A DNA stretch of 64,000 nt, taken from positions 434,001 through 498,000 of the forward strand of contig NZ_JADKYX010000001.1 in the NCBI RefSeq assembly GCF_016093545.1. The letters run 5' to 3'. The notes beneath the pieces are model-generated. The model worked only from the letters and a program-made list of their open reading frames with translations. It was not told the DNA's origin and searched no databases. Shown here piece by piece: positions 1 through 11,322 of this stretch. A program made the translations under genes and the position numbers. Position 1 is the first letter of the stretch. Each line of letters starts with the position of its first letter. Origin of the DNA: Massilia rhizosphaerae (lineage in GTDB: Bacteria; Pseudomonadota; Gammaproteobacteria; Burkholderiales; Burkholderiaceae_D).

Positions 1-303
1 GTCACGCGTACGAAGCAGCCGCCGATCAACGAGACGGCCGCCATCGCCGTGCTGAAGGCCGACGTGAGCAAGCTGCCGGCGTATGTGGGCGTCGACATCC
101 CGGGCCAGGGCTATGGCATCTACCGCATCGTCAAGGTGGGCCAGCCGGCACAGCCGGACGTGGCGCGCCGCAAGCAGGAGGCGGAACAGATCGGCCGCGC
201 CATCGGCAATGGCGAGACCTATGGCTTCGTCGAAGCGCTGAAGCACAAGGCGAAGGCCAAGATCAACGTCAAGGCGGCGGACCTGGGCGCCAGGTCCGAA
301 TAA
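1..303 (+). CDS. PpiD/SurA-type peptidyl-prolyl isomerase, C-terminal fragment
   Basis: The reading frame is open from the first base of the window, so the gene begins upstream and only about the last 100 residues are seen. The piece reads like the C-terminal part of PpiD, the inner-membrane periplasmic folding chaperone: a segment with GYGIYRIVKV, then a Lys/Ala-rich helix ending NVKAADLGARSE. The parvulin core itself is not in view, so the assignment rests on this tail and on the common Burkholderiales arrangement. A strong terminator follows the stop directly, making this the last gene of its transcript. Confidence 0.6.
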   Translation, partial: VTRTKQPPINETAAIAVLKADVSKLPAYVGVDIPGQGYGIYRIVKVGQPAQPDVARRKQEAEQIGRAIGNGETYGFVEALKHKAKAKINVKAADLGARSE

Positions 304-319
304 GCCGACGCGTCACGAC

Positions 320-354
320 AAAAAGCCCGGCCGCGCGAGCGGACCGGGCTTTTT
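320..354 (+). terminator. Rho-independent terminator after the PpiD-like gene
   Basis: An 11-bp perfect stem, AAAAAGCCCGG pairing with CCGGGCTTTTT, encloses a 13-nt loop and ends in a T-run. It lies 17 bases past the stop of the PpiD-like gene. The A-run on the left means it could also work on the other strand. Confidence 0.9.
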
Positions 355-410
355 GTTTGGGCCGAGCGGCCGTTACAATCGCCCTTCGATCAATCACGTT
401 TGGGGATGCC

Positions 411-842
411 ATGGCCCTGGTCTGGACCGATGCGCTCGACACCGTCGACTGGAATGAACTTTCCGAGCTGTACCGCAAGGCGCCGCTGGGCGACAAACCG
501 CCGGAGCGCCTCCGGACCGTGTTCTCGAACAGCATGTTCCGCCGCTTCGCGTACGAGGACGGGGTGCTGGTCGCCGCAGGCCGCGCGCTGGCCGACGGCT
601 ACGACTGCTCGTATATCTGCGACGTCGCGATCCTGCCGAGCCACCAGGGGCGCGGTCTCGGCAACGACCTTATTGCGCAACTGGTCGAGCTGTCGCGCGG
701 GCACGCGAAGATCATCCTGTACGCGGTGCCCGGCAAGGAAGGCTTTTATGCGCGCCACGGCTTCCGGCGCATGACGACGGCGATGGCCGTGTTCGCGGAC
801 CCGGACAAGGCCGTGGCGCGCGGCTATCTTGAACCGTTTTGA
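411..842 (+). CDS. GNAT-family N-acetyltransferase
   Basis: A 143-residue single-domain GNAT protein, expected to transfer an acetyl group from acetyl-CoA to an amine. The acetyl-CoA-binding loop is visible as QGRGLGND around residues 81-88, preceded by the beta-strand CDVAILPSH; the C-terminal GKEGFYARHGF is the typical GNAT motif B. The ATG at 411 is preferred over the in-frame codon at 357 because the latter lies inside the preceding terminator, and a GGGG stretch sits 6-9 bases before 411. The substrate cannot be told. It stands alone between a terminator and a REP-like element, convergent with mnmH. Confidence 0.85.
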   Translation: MALVWTDALDTVDWNELSELYRKAPLGDKPPERLRTVFSNSMFRRFAYEDGVLVAAGRALADGYDCSYICDVAILPSHQGRGLGNDLIAQLVELSRGHAKIILYAVPGKEGFYARHGFRRMTTAMAVFADPDKAVARGYLEPF

Positions 843-868
843 TAACCTATCTCGGTAGTCTCGAACTC

Positions 869-943
869 GTAGGGTGGGCGGCCCCCGCCCACCAACCGTA
901 TGCGCCGCAGTAACGCATGGTGGGCACAGGGGTGCCCACCCTA
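869..943. repeat. REP/BIME-like palindromic doublet
   Basis: Outer arms GTAGGGTGGGC (869-879) and GCCCACCCTAC (933-943) are inverted. Inside are two smaller hairpins built from the same core: GGTGGGCG/CGCCCACC (873-893) and GGTGGGCA/TGCCCACC (919-940), separated by a third, ATGCG/CGCAT. This paired-hairpin layout is what REP doublets look like. It fills the gap between the 3' ends of the convergent GNAT and mnmH genes and may block read-through. No RAYT transposase gene is in the window. Confidence 0.75.
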
Positions 944-955
944 CTGGAACAGGCT

Positions 956-2020
956 CTAAATGGCCGACGGCGCGTGCAGGCGCTGCGCGGCCGCGAGGAA
1001 GTCGTCCTTCGAGATGCCCGGCAGCGTCAGCACCTGCGCATCCGGATACTGCGCGAAGTTGCGGTCGATCGAGCGCAGGTAGGCGGGATCGTAATGCTCC
1101 ACGAGCAGCTGGTCCACCAGCTCCGGCATCCGCCCCGTGTTCGCGAGTTCGTGCCAGGCATCGATGCGCGCGCGGCCGTGCAGTTGCACGAGATGATCCA
1201 GCTGGGCGTTCAGCAGGGCCGGATCGGCGCAGAAGTGGTCGTAGTCTTCCATCAGCAGCTGCACGCGCAGCGGGCGCTCCAGCTGCAGCGCGATGCAGGG
1301 CGAGGCGCGCATGCGTTCCATGACCGCGTCCGGCACACGCAGGTTGCCCACCTTCTTGCTTTCCGATTCGACGAACACGGGCCGGGCCGGGTCGAAGCGC
1401 CGCAGCGTATCCCAGATGCGCGTCTCGAACATCTTCTGGCTCGGCTGCGGTTCGCCCGGCAAGTGGCCCAGCACGGAGCCGCGGTGCGCCGCGAGGCGTT
1501 CCAGGTCGAGCACCTGCGCGCCGACGGACGCCAGCGTCTCCAGCAGGCGGCTCTTGCCGCTGCCCGTCGTGCCGCAGACGACGCGGAACCCGAGCGGCGG
1601 CGGCGCGTCCAGCGCGGCCGCGACGTAGGCGCGATATGCCTTGTAGCCGCCGTCCAGCTGCACGACGGGCCAGCCGATCTTGGCGAAGATCAGCGCCATC
1701 GAGCCGCTGCGGTTGCCGCCGCGCCAGCAGTACACGAGGGGCTTCCAGTCCTTCGGTTTGTCGGCGAACAGCGTCTCGACGTAGTGCGCGATGTTGCGCG
1801 CGACGAGCGGGGCGCCGATCTTCTTGGCCTCGAACGCGCCCACCTGCTTGTAGGTCGTGCCGACGAGGATGCGCTGGGCGTCGTCCAGGGTGGGGCAATT
1901 GATGGCGCCCGGGATGCGGTCGAGCGCGAACTCGGACTCGCTGCGCGCGTCGATGATGGTGTCGAACTGGTCGAGCATGGGCAGGACGTCGTCGACGCCG
2001 AGGACTGCGGGGTATTTCAT
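956..2020 (-). CDS. mnmH: tRNA 2-selenouridine synthase
   Basis: A 354-residue protein that replaces sulfur by selenium at the wobble 2-thiouridine of tRNAs for Lys, Glu and Gln, using selenophosphate through a geranylated intermediate. Residues 1-130 form a rhodanese domain with the catalytic cysteine in YCWRGGNRSG; after it comes a P-loop, GTTGSGKS, near residue 150. Both features and the length match MnmH/SelU. Its ATG overlaps the stop codon of tesA by one base (TAATG), implying translational coupling. The cell should therefore also have selenophosphate synthetase, which is not in this window. Confidence 0.95.
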   Translation of the reverse strand: MKYPAVLGVDDVLPMLDQFDTIIDARSESEFALDRIPGAINCPTLDDAQRILVGTTYKQVGAFEAKKIGAPLVARNIAHYVETLFADKPKDWKPLVYCWRGGNRSGSMALIFAKIGWPVVQLDGGYKAYRAYVAAALDAPPPLGFRVVCGTTGSGKSRLLETLASVGAQVLDLERLAAHRGSVLGHLPGEPQPSQKMFETRIWDTLRRFDPARPVFVESESKKVGNLRVPDAVMERMRASPCIALQLERPLRVQLLMEDYDHFCADPALLNAQLDHLVQLHGRARIDAWHELANTGRMPELVDQLLVEHYDPAYLRSIDRNFAQYPDAQVLTLPGISKDDFLAAAQRLHAPSAI

Positions 2021-2652
2021 TATCGTTTTACGAGGGGCGCGAATTGCGGCCAGATGTTGTTGAGGATGGTCGGGTGCGCCGCCGCCAGCGGGTGCAGGCG
2101 GTCGGCCTGGAAGTTGGCCATGTTCTGCGCGACGCCGTCCAGCATGAACGGCACCAGCGGCACCTTGTACGTGCCGGCGAGTTCCTTGTACATGCGGGCG
2201 AAGCGCTCCGTGTAGGCGCGGCCGTAGTTGGGCGGCATGCGCATGCCGACGAGCAGGACTTTCGCGCGGTTCTGCTGCGCCAGCCGGATCATCGTGCGCA
2301 GATTGTCTTCCGCGGCCGGCACCGGCAGGCCGCGCAAGCCGTCGTTGGCGCCCAGTTCCAGCACGACGACGTCCGGCTTGTGCTGCCGCAGCAGCGCGGG
2401 CAGGCGGGTGCGGCCGCCGCTCGTCGTCTCGCCGCTGATGCTGGCGTTGACGACGCGGGCGTCGATGTTCTCGCGCTTCAGGCGCTGTTCGAGCAGGGCG
2501 ACCCAGCCCGTGCCGCGCGCGAGGCCGTATTCGGCCGACAGGCTGTCGCCCACCACGAGCACGGTTTTTGGGGCAGAATAGGCGCTTCCCGGCGCGGCGA
2601 TCGCAAGGACCGCGATGGCCACGATCGTCCATTTCCTGAGTAGAGCAAGCAT
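2020..2652 (-). CDS. tesA: Arylesterase / lysophospholipase-like SGNH hydrolase
   Basis: A 210-residue periplasmic esterase of the TesA type. An N-terminal signal peptide (residues 1-28, ending AYSA) is followed by the four SGNH blocks: GDSLS with the nucleophilic serine, the glycine block in NASISGETTSGG, GAND, and DRLHP carrying the Asp/His of the triad near the C-terminus. It probably hydrolyses acyl-thioesters, aryl esters or lysophospholipids. The ATG at 2652 has GGGA 9-12 bases before it on the minus strand. Transcribed into mnmH and divergent from the ybbA ATPase, with which it shares the start-codon tetranucleotide CATG. Confidence 0.92.
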   Translation of the reverse strand: MLALLRKWTIVAIAVLAIAAPGSAYSAPKTVLVVGDSLSAEYGLARGTGWVALLEQRLKRENIDARVVNASISGETTSGGRTRLPALLRQHKPDVVVLELGANDGLRGLPVPAAEDNLRTMIRLAQQNRAKVLLVGMRMPPNYGRAYTERFARMYKELAGTYKVPLVPFMLDGVAQNMANFQADRLHPLAAAHPTILNNIWPQFAPLVKR

Positions 2653-3370
2653 GCGTGATATTCCCGAGGCGTCAAAAGGCGGTGCAGGACAAGGCGGCAC
2701 GGGCAGGCCCGCGATCGAAGTCGCCGGCCTGTCCAAGCGCGTGGCGGATGCCAGCGGCGAGCTTACCATCCTGCACGACGTGGATTTTACCGTGCAACCG
2801 GCCGAGACGCTCGCCCTCGTCGGCGCCTCCGGGTCCGGCAAGTCCACCTTGCTGGGCCTGCTGGCGGGTCTCGACACGCCGTCCTCGGGCAAGGTCGTGC
2901 TCGACGGCACGGACATCTTCGCCCTCGACGAGGACGGCCGCGCCGCGTTCCGCAAGGCCAGGCTGGGTTTCGTGTTCCAGTCGTTCCAGCTGCTCGCGCA
3001 CCTGAACGCGCTGGAAAACGTGATGCTGCCGCTGGAGTTGCGCGGCGACGGCGACGCGCGCGCGAAGGCCGAGGCGATGCTCGGCCGCGTGGGACTGGGC
3101 AGCCGCCTGCGCCACTATCCCAAGTACCTGTCGGGCGGGGAACAGCAGCGCGTCGCGCTCGCCCGCGCCTTCGTCACGGAACCGCCGCTGCTGTTCGCCG
3201 ACGAGCCCACCGGCAGCCTCGACGCCGCCACCGGCGAAGCCGTCATCCGCCTGATGTTCGACCTGAACCGCGAGCGGGGTTCCACGCTCGTGCTCGTCAC
3301 CCACGACCCCGCCATGGCCGCGCGCTGCGGCCGCATCCTCACCATTTCGGCCGGCCGGCTCGTCGCCTGA
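2651..3370 (+). CDS. ybbA: YbbA-type ABC transporter ATP-binding protein
   Basis: A 239-residue ABC ATPase of the LolD/MacB-like group. Walker A GASGSGKST, Q-loop FVFQSFQLL, signature LSGGEQQR, Walker B LLFADEPT and switch His in VTHD are all intact, so it should be active. Divergence from tesA is the usual position of ybbA. The ATG at 2651 gives an N-terminus close to the E. coli length; an alternative at 2615 has a better AAGGA site but would overlap tesA by 38 bases. The permease YbbP that normally follows is absent: the next gene is a PEP-CTERM protein. Confidence 0.9.
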   Translation: MRDIPEASKGGAGQGGTGRPAIEVAGLSKRVADASGELTILHDVDFTVQPAETLALVGASGSGKSTLLGLLAGLDTPSSGKVVLDGTDIFALDEDGRAAFRKARLGFVFQSFQLLAHLNALENVMLPLELRGDGDARAKAEAMLGRVGLGSRLRHYPKYLSGGEQQRVALARAFVTEPPLLFADEPTGSLDAATGEAVIRLMFDLNRERGSTLVLVTHDPAMAARCGRILTISAGRLVA

Positions 3371-3524
3371 TTGCGTTGTCCGGTGTGCGCGTGCCGATGC
3401 ACGCCGCATTTCTGCGCTCGACTGACTCTTCTCAAGCCGGATTCGTTTGCAAATTTGACAATGGACTCCCGTTCGCCCCGACGATGGGGCGTGTTGCCGT
3501 AGCAACCTTCTGGAGGATGTCGAC

Positions 3525-4229
3525 ATGACCAAGCGATTCCGCAATCGCGTGCAACAACTCGCCGCAGCCGCCGCATTCCTGTGCGTGACCCATGCGCAGG
3601 CCGCTCCCATCAACCTGCCCATCGTCAGCGACAGCACCTGGCGCAGCACCAGCGTCGCGCCGGGCGACTGGACCGCCATCAATTTCGACGACAGCGCGTG
3701 GGACCACGCGTACGCGCCATATCCGAACGGCGTCACCACGCCTGCCGACATCGTCGGCGGGCCGACGGCGGCCCAGCTGATGTGGGATTGGCCCCGCCCG
3801 GGCGTGCCGGACGGCCAGAACGGTCCGAACGAGGCCTGGTTCCGCTACACGTTCGATCTCGCGCTGACGCCGGACGCGCTGCCGGTGCTCGCGCAGGCGC
3901 TCGTCATCGCCGACGACGAGTTCGAGATGTTCGTGAACGGCATCCGGTACGACTTCGGGCGCTCGACGGCGCTGTCCGACAACAAGCGCGCCAATGGCCA
4001 GCCGAACCCGCTGCTGGCCGACTTCACGAGCCTGCTGCGCAACGGCACCAACGTCCTCGCGATCCACGCGGCGGACGGTTCGCTGGCCGTGCCGCACGAC
4101 CAGCTCTACGAGTTCGTCTTCTTCGACGGCCGGATCCGGACGGTGCCCGAGCCGGGCTCGGTGCTGCTGCTGTTGTCCGGTTGCGTGCTCATGACCGGCA
4201 CCCTGGCACGCCGGCGGCGGGGCCGCTAA
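3525..4229 (+). CDS. PEP-CTERM sorting-domain exported protein with galactose-binding-like fold
   Basis: A 234-residue secreted protein. Residues 1-26 are a signal peptide ending in HAQA. The middle resembles the jelly-roll sugar-binding modules of glycosidases, with STWRST, INFDDSAWD and AWFRYTFDL. The C-terminus is a textbook PEP-CTERM: VPEPGS, a hydrophobic stretch, then RRRRGR. Such tails are recognised by an exosortase, anchoring or releasing the protein at the outer envelope, often with exopolysaccharide. GGAGG lies 8 bases before the ATG. No exosortase gene is in the window. The binding partner is unknown. Confidence 0.9.
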   Translation: MTKRFRNRVQQLAAAAAFLCVTHAQAAPINLPIVSDSTWRSTSVAPGDWTAINFDDSAWDHAYAPYPNGVTTPADIVGGPTAAQLMWDWPRPGVPDGQNGPNEAWFRYTFDLALTPDALPVLAQALVIADDEFEMFVNGIRYDFGRSTALSDNKRANGQPNPLLADFTSLLRNGTNVLAIHAADGSLAVPHDQLYEFVFFDGRIRTVPEPGSVLLLLSGCVLMTGTLARRRRGR

Positions 4230-4265
4230 GCGCGGCGGCGCCGGGCCGGTGCCGCGTGCGGACGC

Positions 4266-5762
4266 TCAGGTGCGACAGGCGTCCTCGACGAGGGCATTGA
4301 GCTCGGCGCGGATCGCGCGCGGCAGCTCGCCTGCCGTCAGCCCGACGGGCCCGGCGCCGCTCGCGACCAGCCGGTCCGCGGCCGCGCCGTGCAGCCAGAC
4401 GCCCGCCAGCGCCGCTTCCCACGCGGGCCAGCCCTGGCTCAGCAAGGTGCCGATCAAGCCCGCGAGCACGTCGCCCGTGCCGCCGGTGGCGAGGCCGGGA
4501 TTGCCGGTCGTATTGATCGCCACTTCGCCGTCCGGACGCGCGATGACGCTGCCCGCGCCCTTCAGCAGGACGACGGCATCCAGGCGCTGCGCCAGCTCGC
4601 GCGCATTCTCCAGGCGGTCGGCCTGGACGACGGCGGCCGTCACGCCCAGCAGGCGCGCCGCTTCCAGCGGGTGCGGGGTCAGCACGGTGGCGCCGTCGTG
4701 GGCGGTCAGGCGCGCGGCCAGGTCGGGGCTGGCCGCGCACAGGTTCAGCGCGTCCGCATCGACCAGCAGCGGCCCCGTGCCGTCGACGACCTTCGACAGC
4801 AAATGCGTGGCGCCCGCCGATTCGCCCATGCCCGGGCCGGCGACGACGGTGCGGCCGTCGAACGCGAAGCCGGCGCCGTCGCGGAACATGATCTCGGGCT
4901 GCAGGGGATCGAGGCCCGGCCCCGGATCGACGGCGGCCACGAACACGCGGCCCGCACCGGCATACAGCGCGGCGCGCGCGGCCAGGATGCCCGCGCCGGC
5001 CATCCCGCGCGCGCCGCCCAGCACGGCCACGTCGCCGAAGCTGCCCTTGTGCGAATTGCGGCGGCGCGGCGCCAGCAGACCGGCGAACAGCGCGGGCGCG
5101 TTGAGCCGCGCGTGCGCCACCTCCATGTGCAGGGTGGCGGTGCCGAGGCGGTTGACGTGGACGCGGCCCGCGTGGTCGCAGCCGTCGCCCGTGTGCAGGC
5201 CCGGCTTGTTGCCGAGGAAGGTGATCGTGTGCGTGGCGCGCACGGCGACGCCGTCCGGGCCGACGACGCCGCCGGTGTCGGCATCGAGGCCGCTCGGCAC
5301 GTCCAGCGCCAGCACGGGGCATGCTATGCCGTGCGAGCGTTCGACCAGCTCGCGCGCGCGTCCCGCGAGCGCTCGCGCGAGGCCGATGCCGAACAGGCCG
5401 TCGACGACGAGGCAGCAGCCATGGGCGTCGTCGATGCCTTCCACGAAGCGGGCGCGGCTGGCCTGCGCGCGCTCGAGCGCGCGTTGCGCCTCCGGCGACG
5501 GCGCCGCGCCCGCCAGGTGCACGACGTCGACACAGGCACCCAGGTTGGCCAGGTTTGCCGCGACTTCGAGCGCGTCGCCGCCATTGTTGCCGGGCCCGGC
5601 CAGCACGAGGATGCGCCCCGTCGGCAGGCCGCCCAGCACTTCGAGCGCATAGGTGGAGGCGGCCTCGCCCGCGCGCTGCATCAACGCGCCGGGCGGAAGC
5701 TGCGCTTGCGCGGCCTGTTCGATGGCGCGGATCTGCGCGACGCTGTAGAGGGGTTTGTCCAT
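4266..5762 (-). CDS. nnr: Bifunctional NAD(P)H-hydrate epimerase / ADP-dependent dehydratase
   Basis: A 498-residue two-domain repair enzyme. The N-terminal half (about 1-215) is the YjeF_N epimerase with [11 protein letters not shown]; the C-terminal half (about 230-490) is the ribokinase-like dehydratase with [12 protein letters not shown] and [19 protein letters not shown], the nucleotide and catalytic Asp site. Together they convert damaged R- and S-NAD(P)H hydrates back to NAD(P)H with ADP. It is divergent from the oxoprolinase, about 100 bases apart, and convergent with the PEP-CTERM gene. Confidence 0.95.
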   Translation of the reverse strand: MDKPLYSVAQIRAIEQAAQAQLPPGALMQRAGEAASTYALEVLGGLPTGRILVLAGPGNNGGDALEVAANLANLGACVDVVHLAGAAPSPEAQRALERAQASRARFVEGIDDAHGCCLVVDGLFGIGLARALAGRARELVERSHGIACPVLALDVPSGLDADTGGVVGPDGVAVRATHTITFLGNKPGLHTGDGCDHAGRVHVNRLGTATLHMEVAHARLNAPALFAGLLAPRRRNSHKGSFGDVAVLGGARGMAGAGILAARAALYAGAGRVFVAAVDPGPGLDPLQPEIMFRDGAGFAFDGRTVVAGPGMGESAGATHLLSKVVDGTGPLLVDADALNLCAASPDLAARLTAHDGATVLTPHPLEAARLLGVTAAVVQADRLENARELAQRLDAVVLLKGAGSVIARPDGEVAINTTGNPGLATGGTGDVLAGLIGTLLSQGWPAWEAALAGVWLHGAAADRLVASGAGPVGLTAGELPRAIRAELNALVEDACRT

Positions 5763-5864
5763 GCGGGCTCCAAAGACGAGGGTGTTCCAAAAGCGTGCAT
5801 TTTGCCAAATTCACGGCGGGGCGCGACTACAATAGCCGCTGGCTTGACTATACGAGGAAAACCG

Positions 5865-9464
<3,600 letters not shown>

Positions 9465-9473
9465 CCGCGGCGC

Positions 9474-11150
9474 TTACGTGGAGATGCCGTACTTGCGCTT
9501 GGCCGCCGCCATCTCCGCGTCCAGCGCGGCCAGGCGCGGGTGCGCCGGGTCGAGCGCCCGGATGTGTTCCAGCTGTTCTTCCGACAGCGCGGCGAGCGGG
9601 TGGTCCCAGCCCATCTCCATGATCTGGCGGAGCACGCCGCCGACGACGGCGATCATCACCTGCAGGTTGTTCGGCGCCATGTGCAGCGCTTCCAGCAGGG
9701 TCTGGACGGCGCCGCGCACGTCCCCCATGTTGCGCTTCTCGTCCGCCACGCCGAGCAGGATCTGGGCCTGGGCGCGCAACTGCTTGCCCATGCCGTCCGC
9801 CAGGTCGGGCCGGCCGGCACGCACGAACACGTTCAGCGCCTGCTGGGCGGAAAGCGCGTCGTCGCCGTTCAGCGCGCCCAGCACGACTTCGGCCGCCTCG
9901 TCGTCCAGGCGGTGCGCGAGGCAGGATTGCGCGAGGCCGACGCGCATGGTCGGCGACAGCGCGCCGCCCGCGCGCACGGCGCCCACGGCCTGCTTGAGTT
10001 CCTTGACGGCGGCCGCGCCGTCGCCGGCCGCGTCGTGCAGCAGCGCCACCGAGATCGACCGGCAGGCATCCGCCGCCGGCGTGCCGCGTAGCGAACGTTC
10101 GAGGTCGCGCACGACGGTCGACGCGGCGGCCGGATCGCCCTTGACGACGAGCGCCCGGACGAGGTTGACGTGGTCCTCGGGATTGCGGAATTCCGAGTAG
10201 CGCGAGCGCGTGACGACCTGGCGGAACGATTTTTCGGCGCCGTCCGCGTCGCCCGTCTCCAGCGCCACTTCGCCGAGCCGGCGCAGGCGGCGCACCACGT
10301 AGGGCGAGATCGCGACGGCGTTTTCCAGCGTCTTCTTGGCCAGGGCCGCGTCGCCCATCTCCTGCTGGCATCGGGCGAGCAGGTCGTAGGCGGCCATCAG
10401 CCGCGGGTTGTCCGCGACGATGCGTTCGAGCAGGGGAATCGCCTCGTCCATGCGGCCCAGGGCGGCGACGGCGCGCGCGAGCCCGAGCCGCGCCCAGCCC
10501 ACGGGTTTCGCGGCCAGCACGTCGCGGTACACGGTTTCGGCCAGTTCGTATTCCTTCAGCGACGCGTGCAGTTCGGCGCGCAGCCGGGCGAAGTCGAGGG
10601 CGTACCCCGGGCGCGTGCGGGCCGATTCGATGGCGGCGTCGATCGCTTCGCGCGGCCGCGCCTGGGCGATCAGCTGGTAGACGGGGAGCAGCGCGGCGCG
10701 GCGCGCGACGGCCTTCTGGATGCGTTCGTGCAGGACCTGGACCGTGAAGGGTTTCAGGATGTAGTCCGTCGGCGTCAGTTCGGCCGCGCTGACGACCTTG
10801 CCGTACGTGCCTTCCGCCGTCAGCATGATGAAGATGGCCCAGGGCGGGATGATGCGGTGGTGGCGCAGGTCCTCGAGCAGTTGCTGGCCGTCCTGGCCTT
10901 CGCCGCTCGTCGTCCCGCTGCCGAGTTCATACTCGCACAGGATGATGTCGAAGGACTTGCGGCCGAGCGCCTTGATCGCGGTGCTCGCGTTCACCGCCGA
11001 TTCGACGCGCGTGACGCCGGATTGGGCGAGCATGTTCTGCAGGTTCGCGCGCACGCCGGGGTTGGGGTCGACGATCAGTACGCTCAGCTGAGCGCCCAAC
11101 TGATTGTTCGGCAAGGTGCCGGTCTGGCTGGATGAGCTATTTTCTGGCAT
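9474..11150 (-). CDS. TPR protein with N-terminal atypical receiver domain
   Basis: A 558-residue protein: a receiver-like domain at about 22-150 followed by TPR-type helical repeats to about 545. The receiver keeps Asp28, Thr111 and Lys133, but the phospho-acceptor place in FDIILCEYELG holds Glu73, and a Gly/Ser/Thr-rich loop is inserted before DG. Glu here mimics phosphorylation or abolishes it. TPRs normally bind partner proteins, so this is more likely a scaffold than a transcription factor. It ends 10 bases from the oxoprolinase stop (convergent) and is divergent from purL. Confidence 0.85.
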   Translation of the reverse strand: MPENSSSSQTGTLPNNQLGAQLSVLIVDPNPGVRANLQNMLAQSGVTRVESAVNASTAIKALGRKSFDIILCEYELGSGTTSGEGQDGQQLLEDLRHHRIIPPWAIFIMLTAEGTYGKVVSAAELTPTDYILKPFTVQVLHERIQKAVARRAALLPVYQLIAQARPREAIDAAIESARTRPGYALDFARLRAELHASLKEYELAETVYRDVLAAKPVGWARLGLARAVAALGRMDEAIPLLERIVADNPRLMAAYDLLARCQQEMGDAALAKKTLENAVAISPYVVRRLRRLGEVALETGDADGAEKSFRQVVTRSRYSEFRNPEDHVNLVRALVVKGDPAAASTVVRDLERSLRGTPAADACRSISVALLHDAAGDGAAAVKELKQAVGAVRAGGALSPTMRVGLAQSCLAHRLDDEAAEVVLGALNGDDALSAQQALNVFVRAGRPDLADGMGKQLRAQAQILLGVADEKRNMGDVRGAVQTLLEALHMAPNNLQVMIAVVGGVLRQIMEMGWDHPLAALSEEQLEHIRALDPAHPRLAALDAEMAAAKRKYGIST

Positions 11151-11266
11151 GCGTGTCGGTATCCGTCGGGCCCTATTTCAGCACTACGATACCGGTAAGC
11201 TGAAAGGTCGGCAACTTTTCGCCACCGGTGCGTGGCGGGCGGGAGACCAGGAGGGGGCCGACGCTG

Positions 11267-11272
11267 TATAAT
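11267..11272 (+). promoter_or_regulatory. Candidate -10 element of purL
   Basis: A perfect TATAAT lies 51 bases before the purL start, inside CTGTATAATACC. The best-placed -35 hexamer (11244-11249, AGACCA) is poor, so an activator may be needed, or the match may be chance. No clear PurR operator palindrome was seen nearby. Confidence 0.45.
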
Positions 11273-11322
11273 ACCGGGCTTCTTTCACCCGCAGCCACGC
11301 TGCATCAACCGACTTTCAAGCC

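Noticed and set aside
4389-5864. A 492-codon upstream extension of the oxoprolinase frame
   Set aside because: It runs antisense through nnr; the homology and the GAGGA site begin at 5865.
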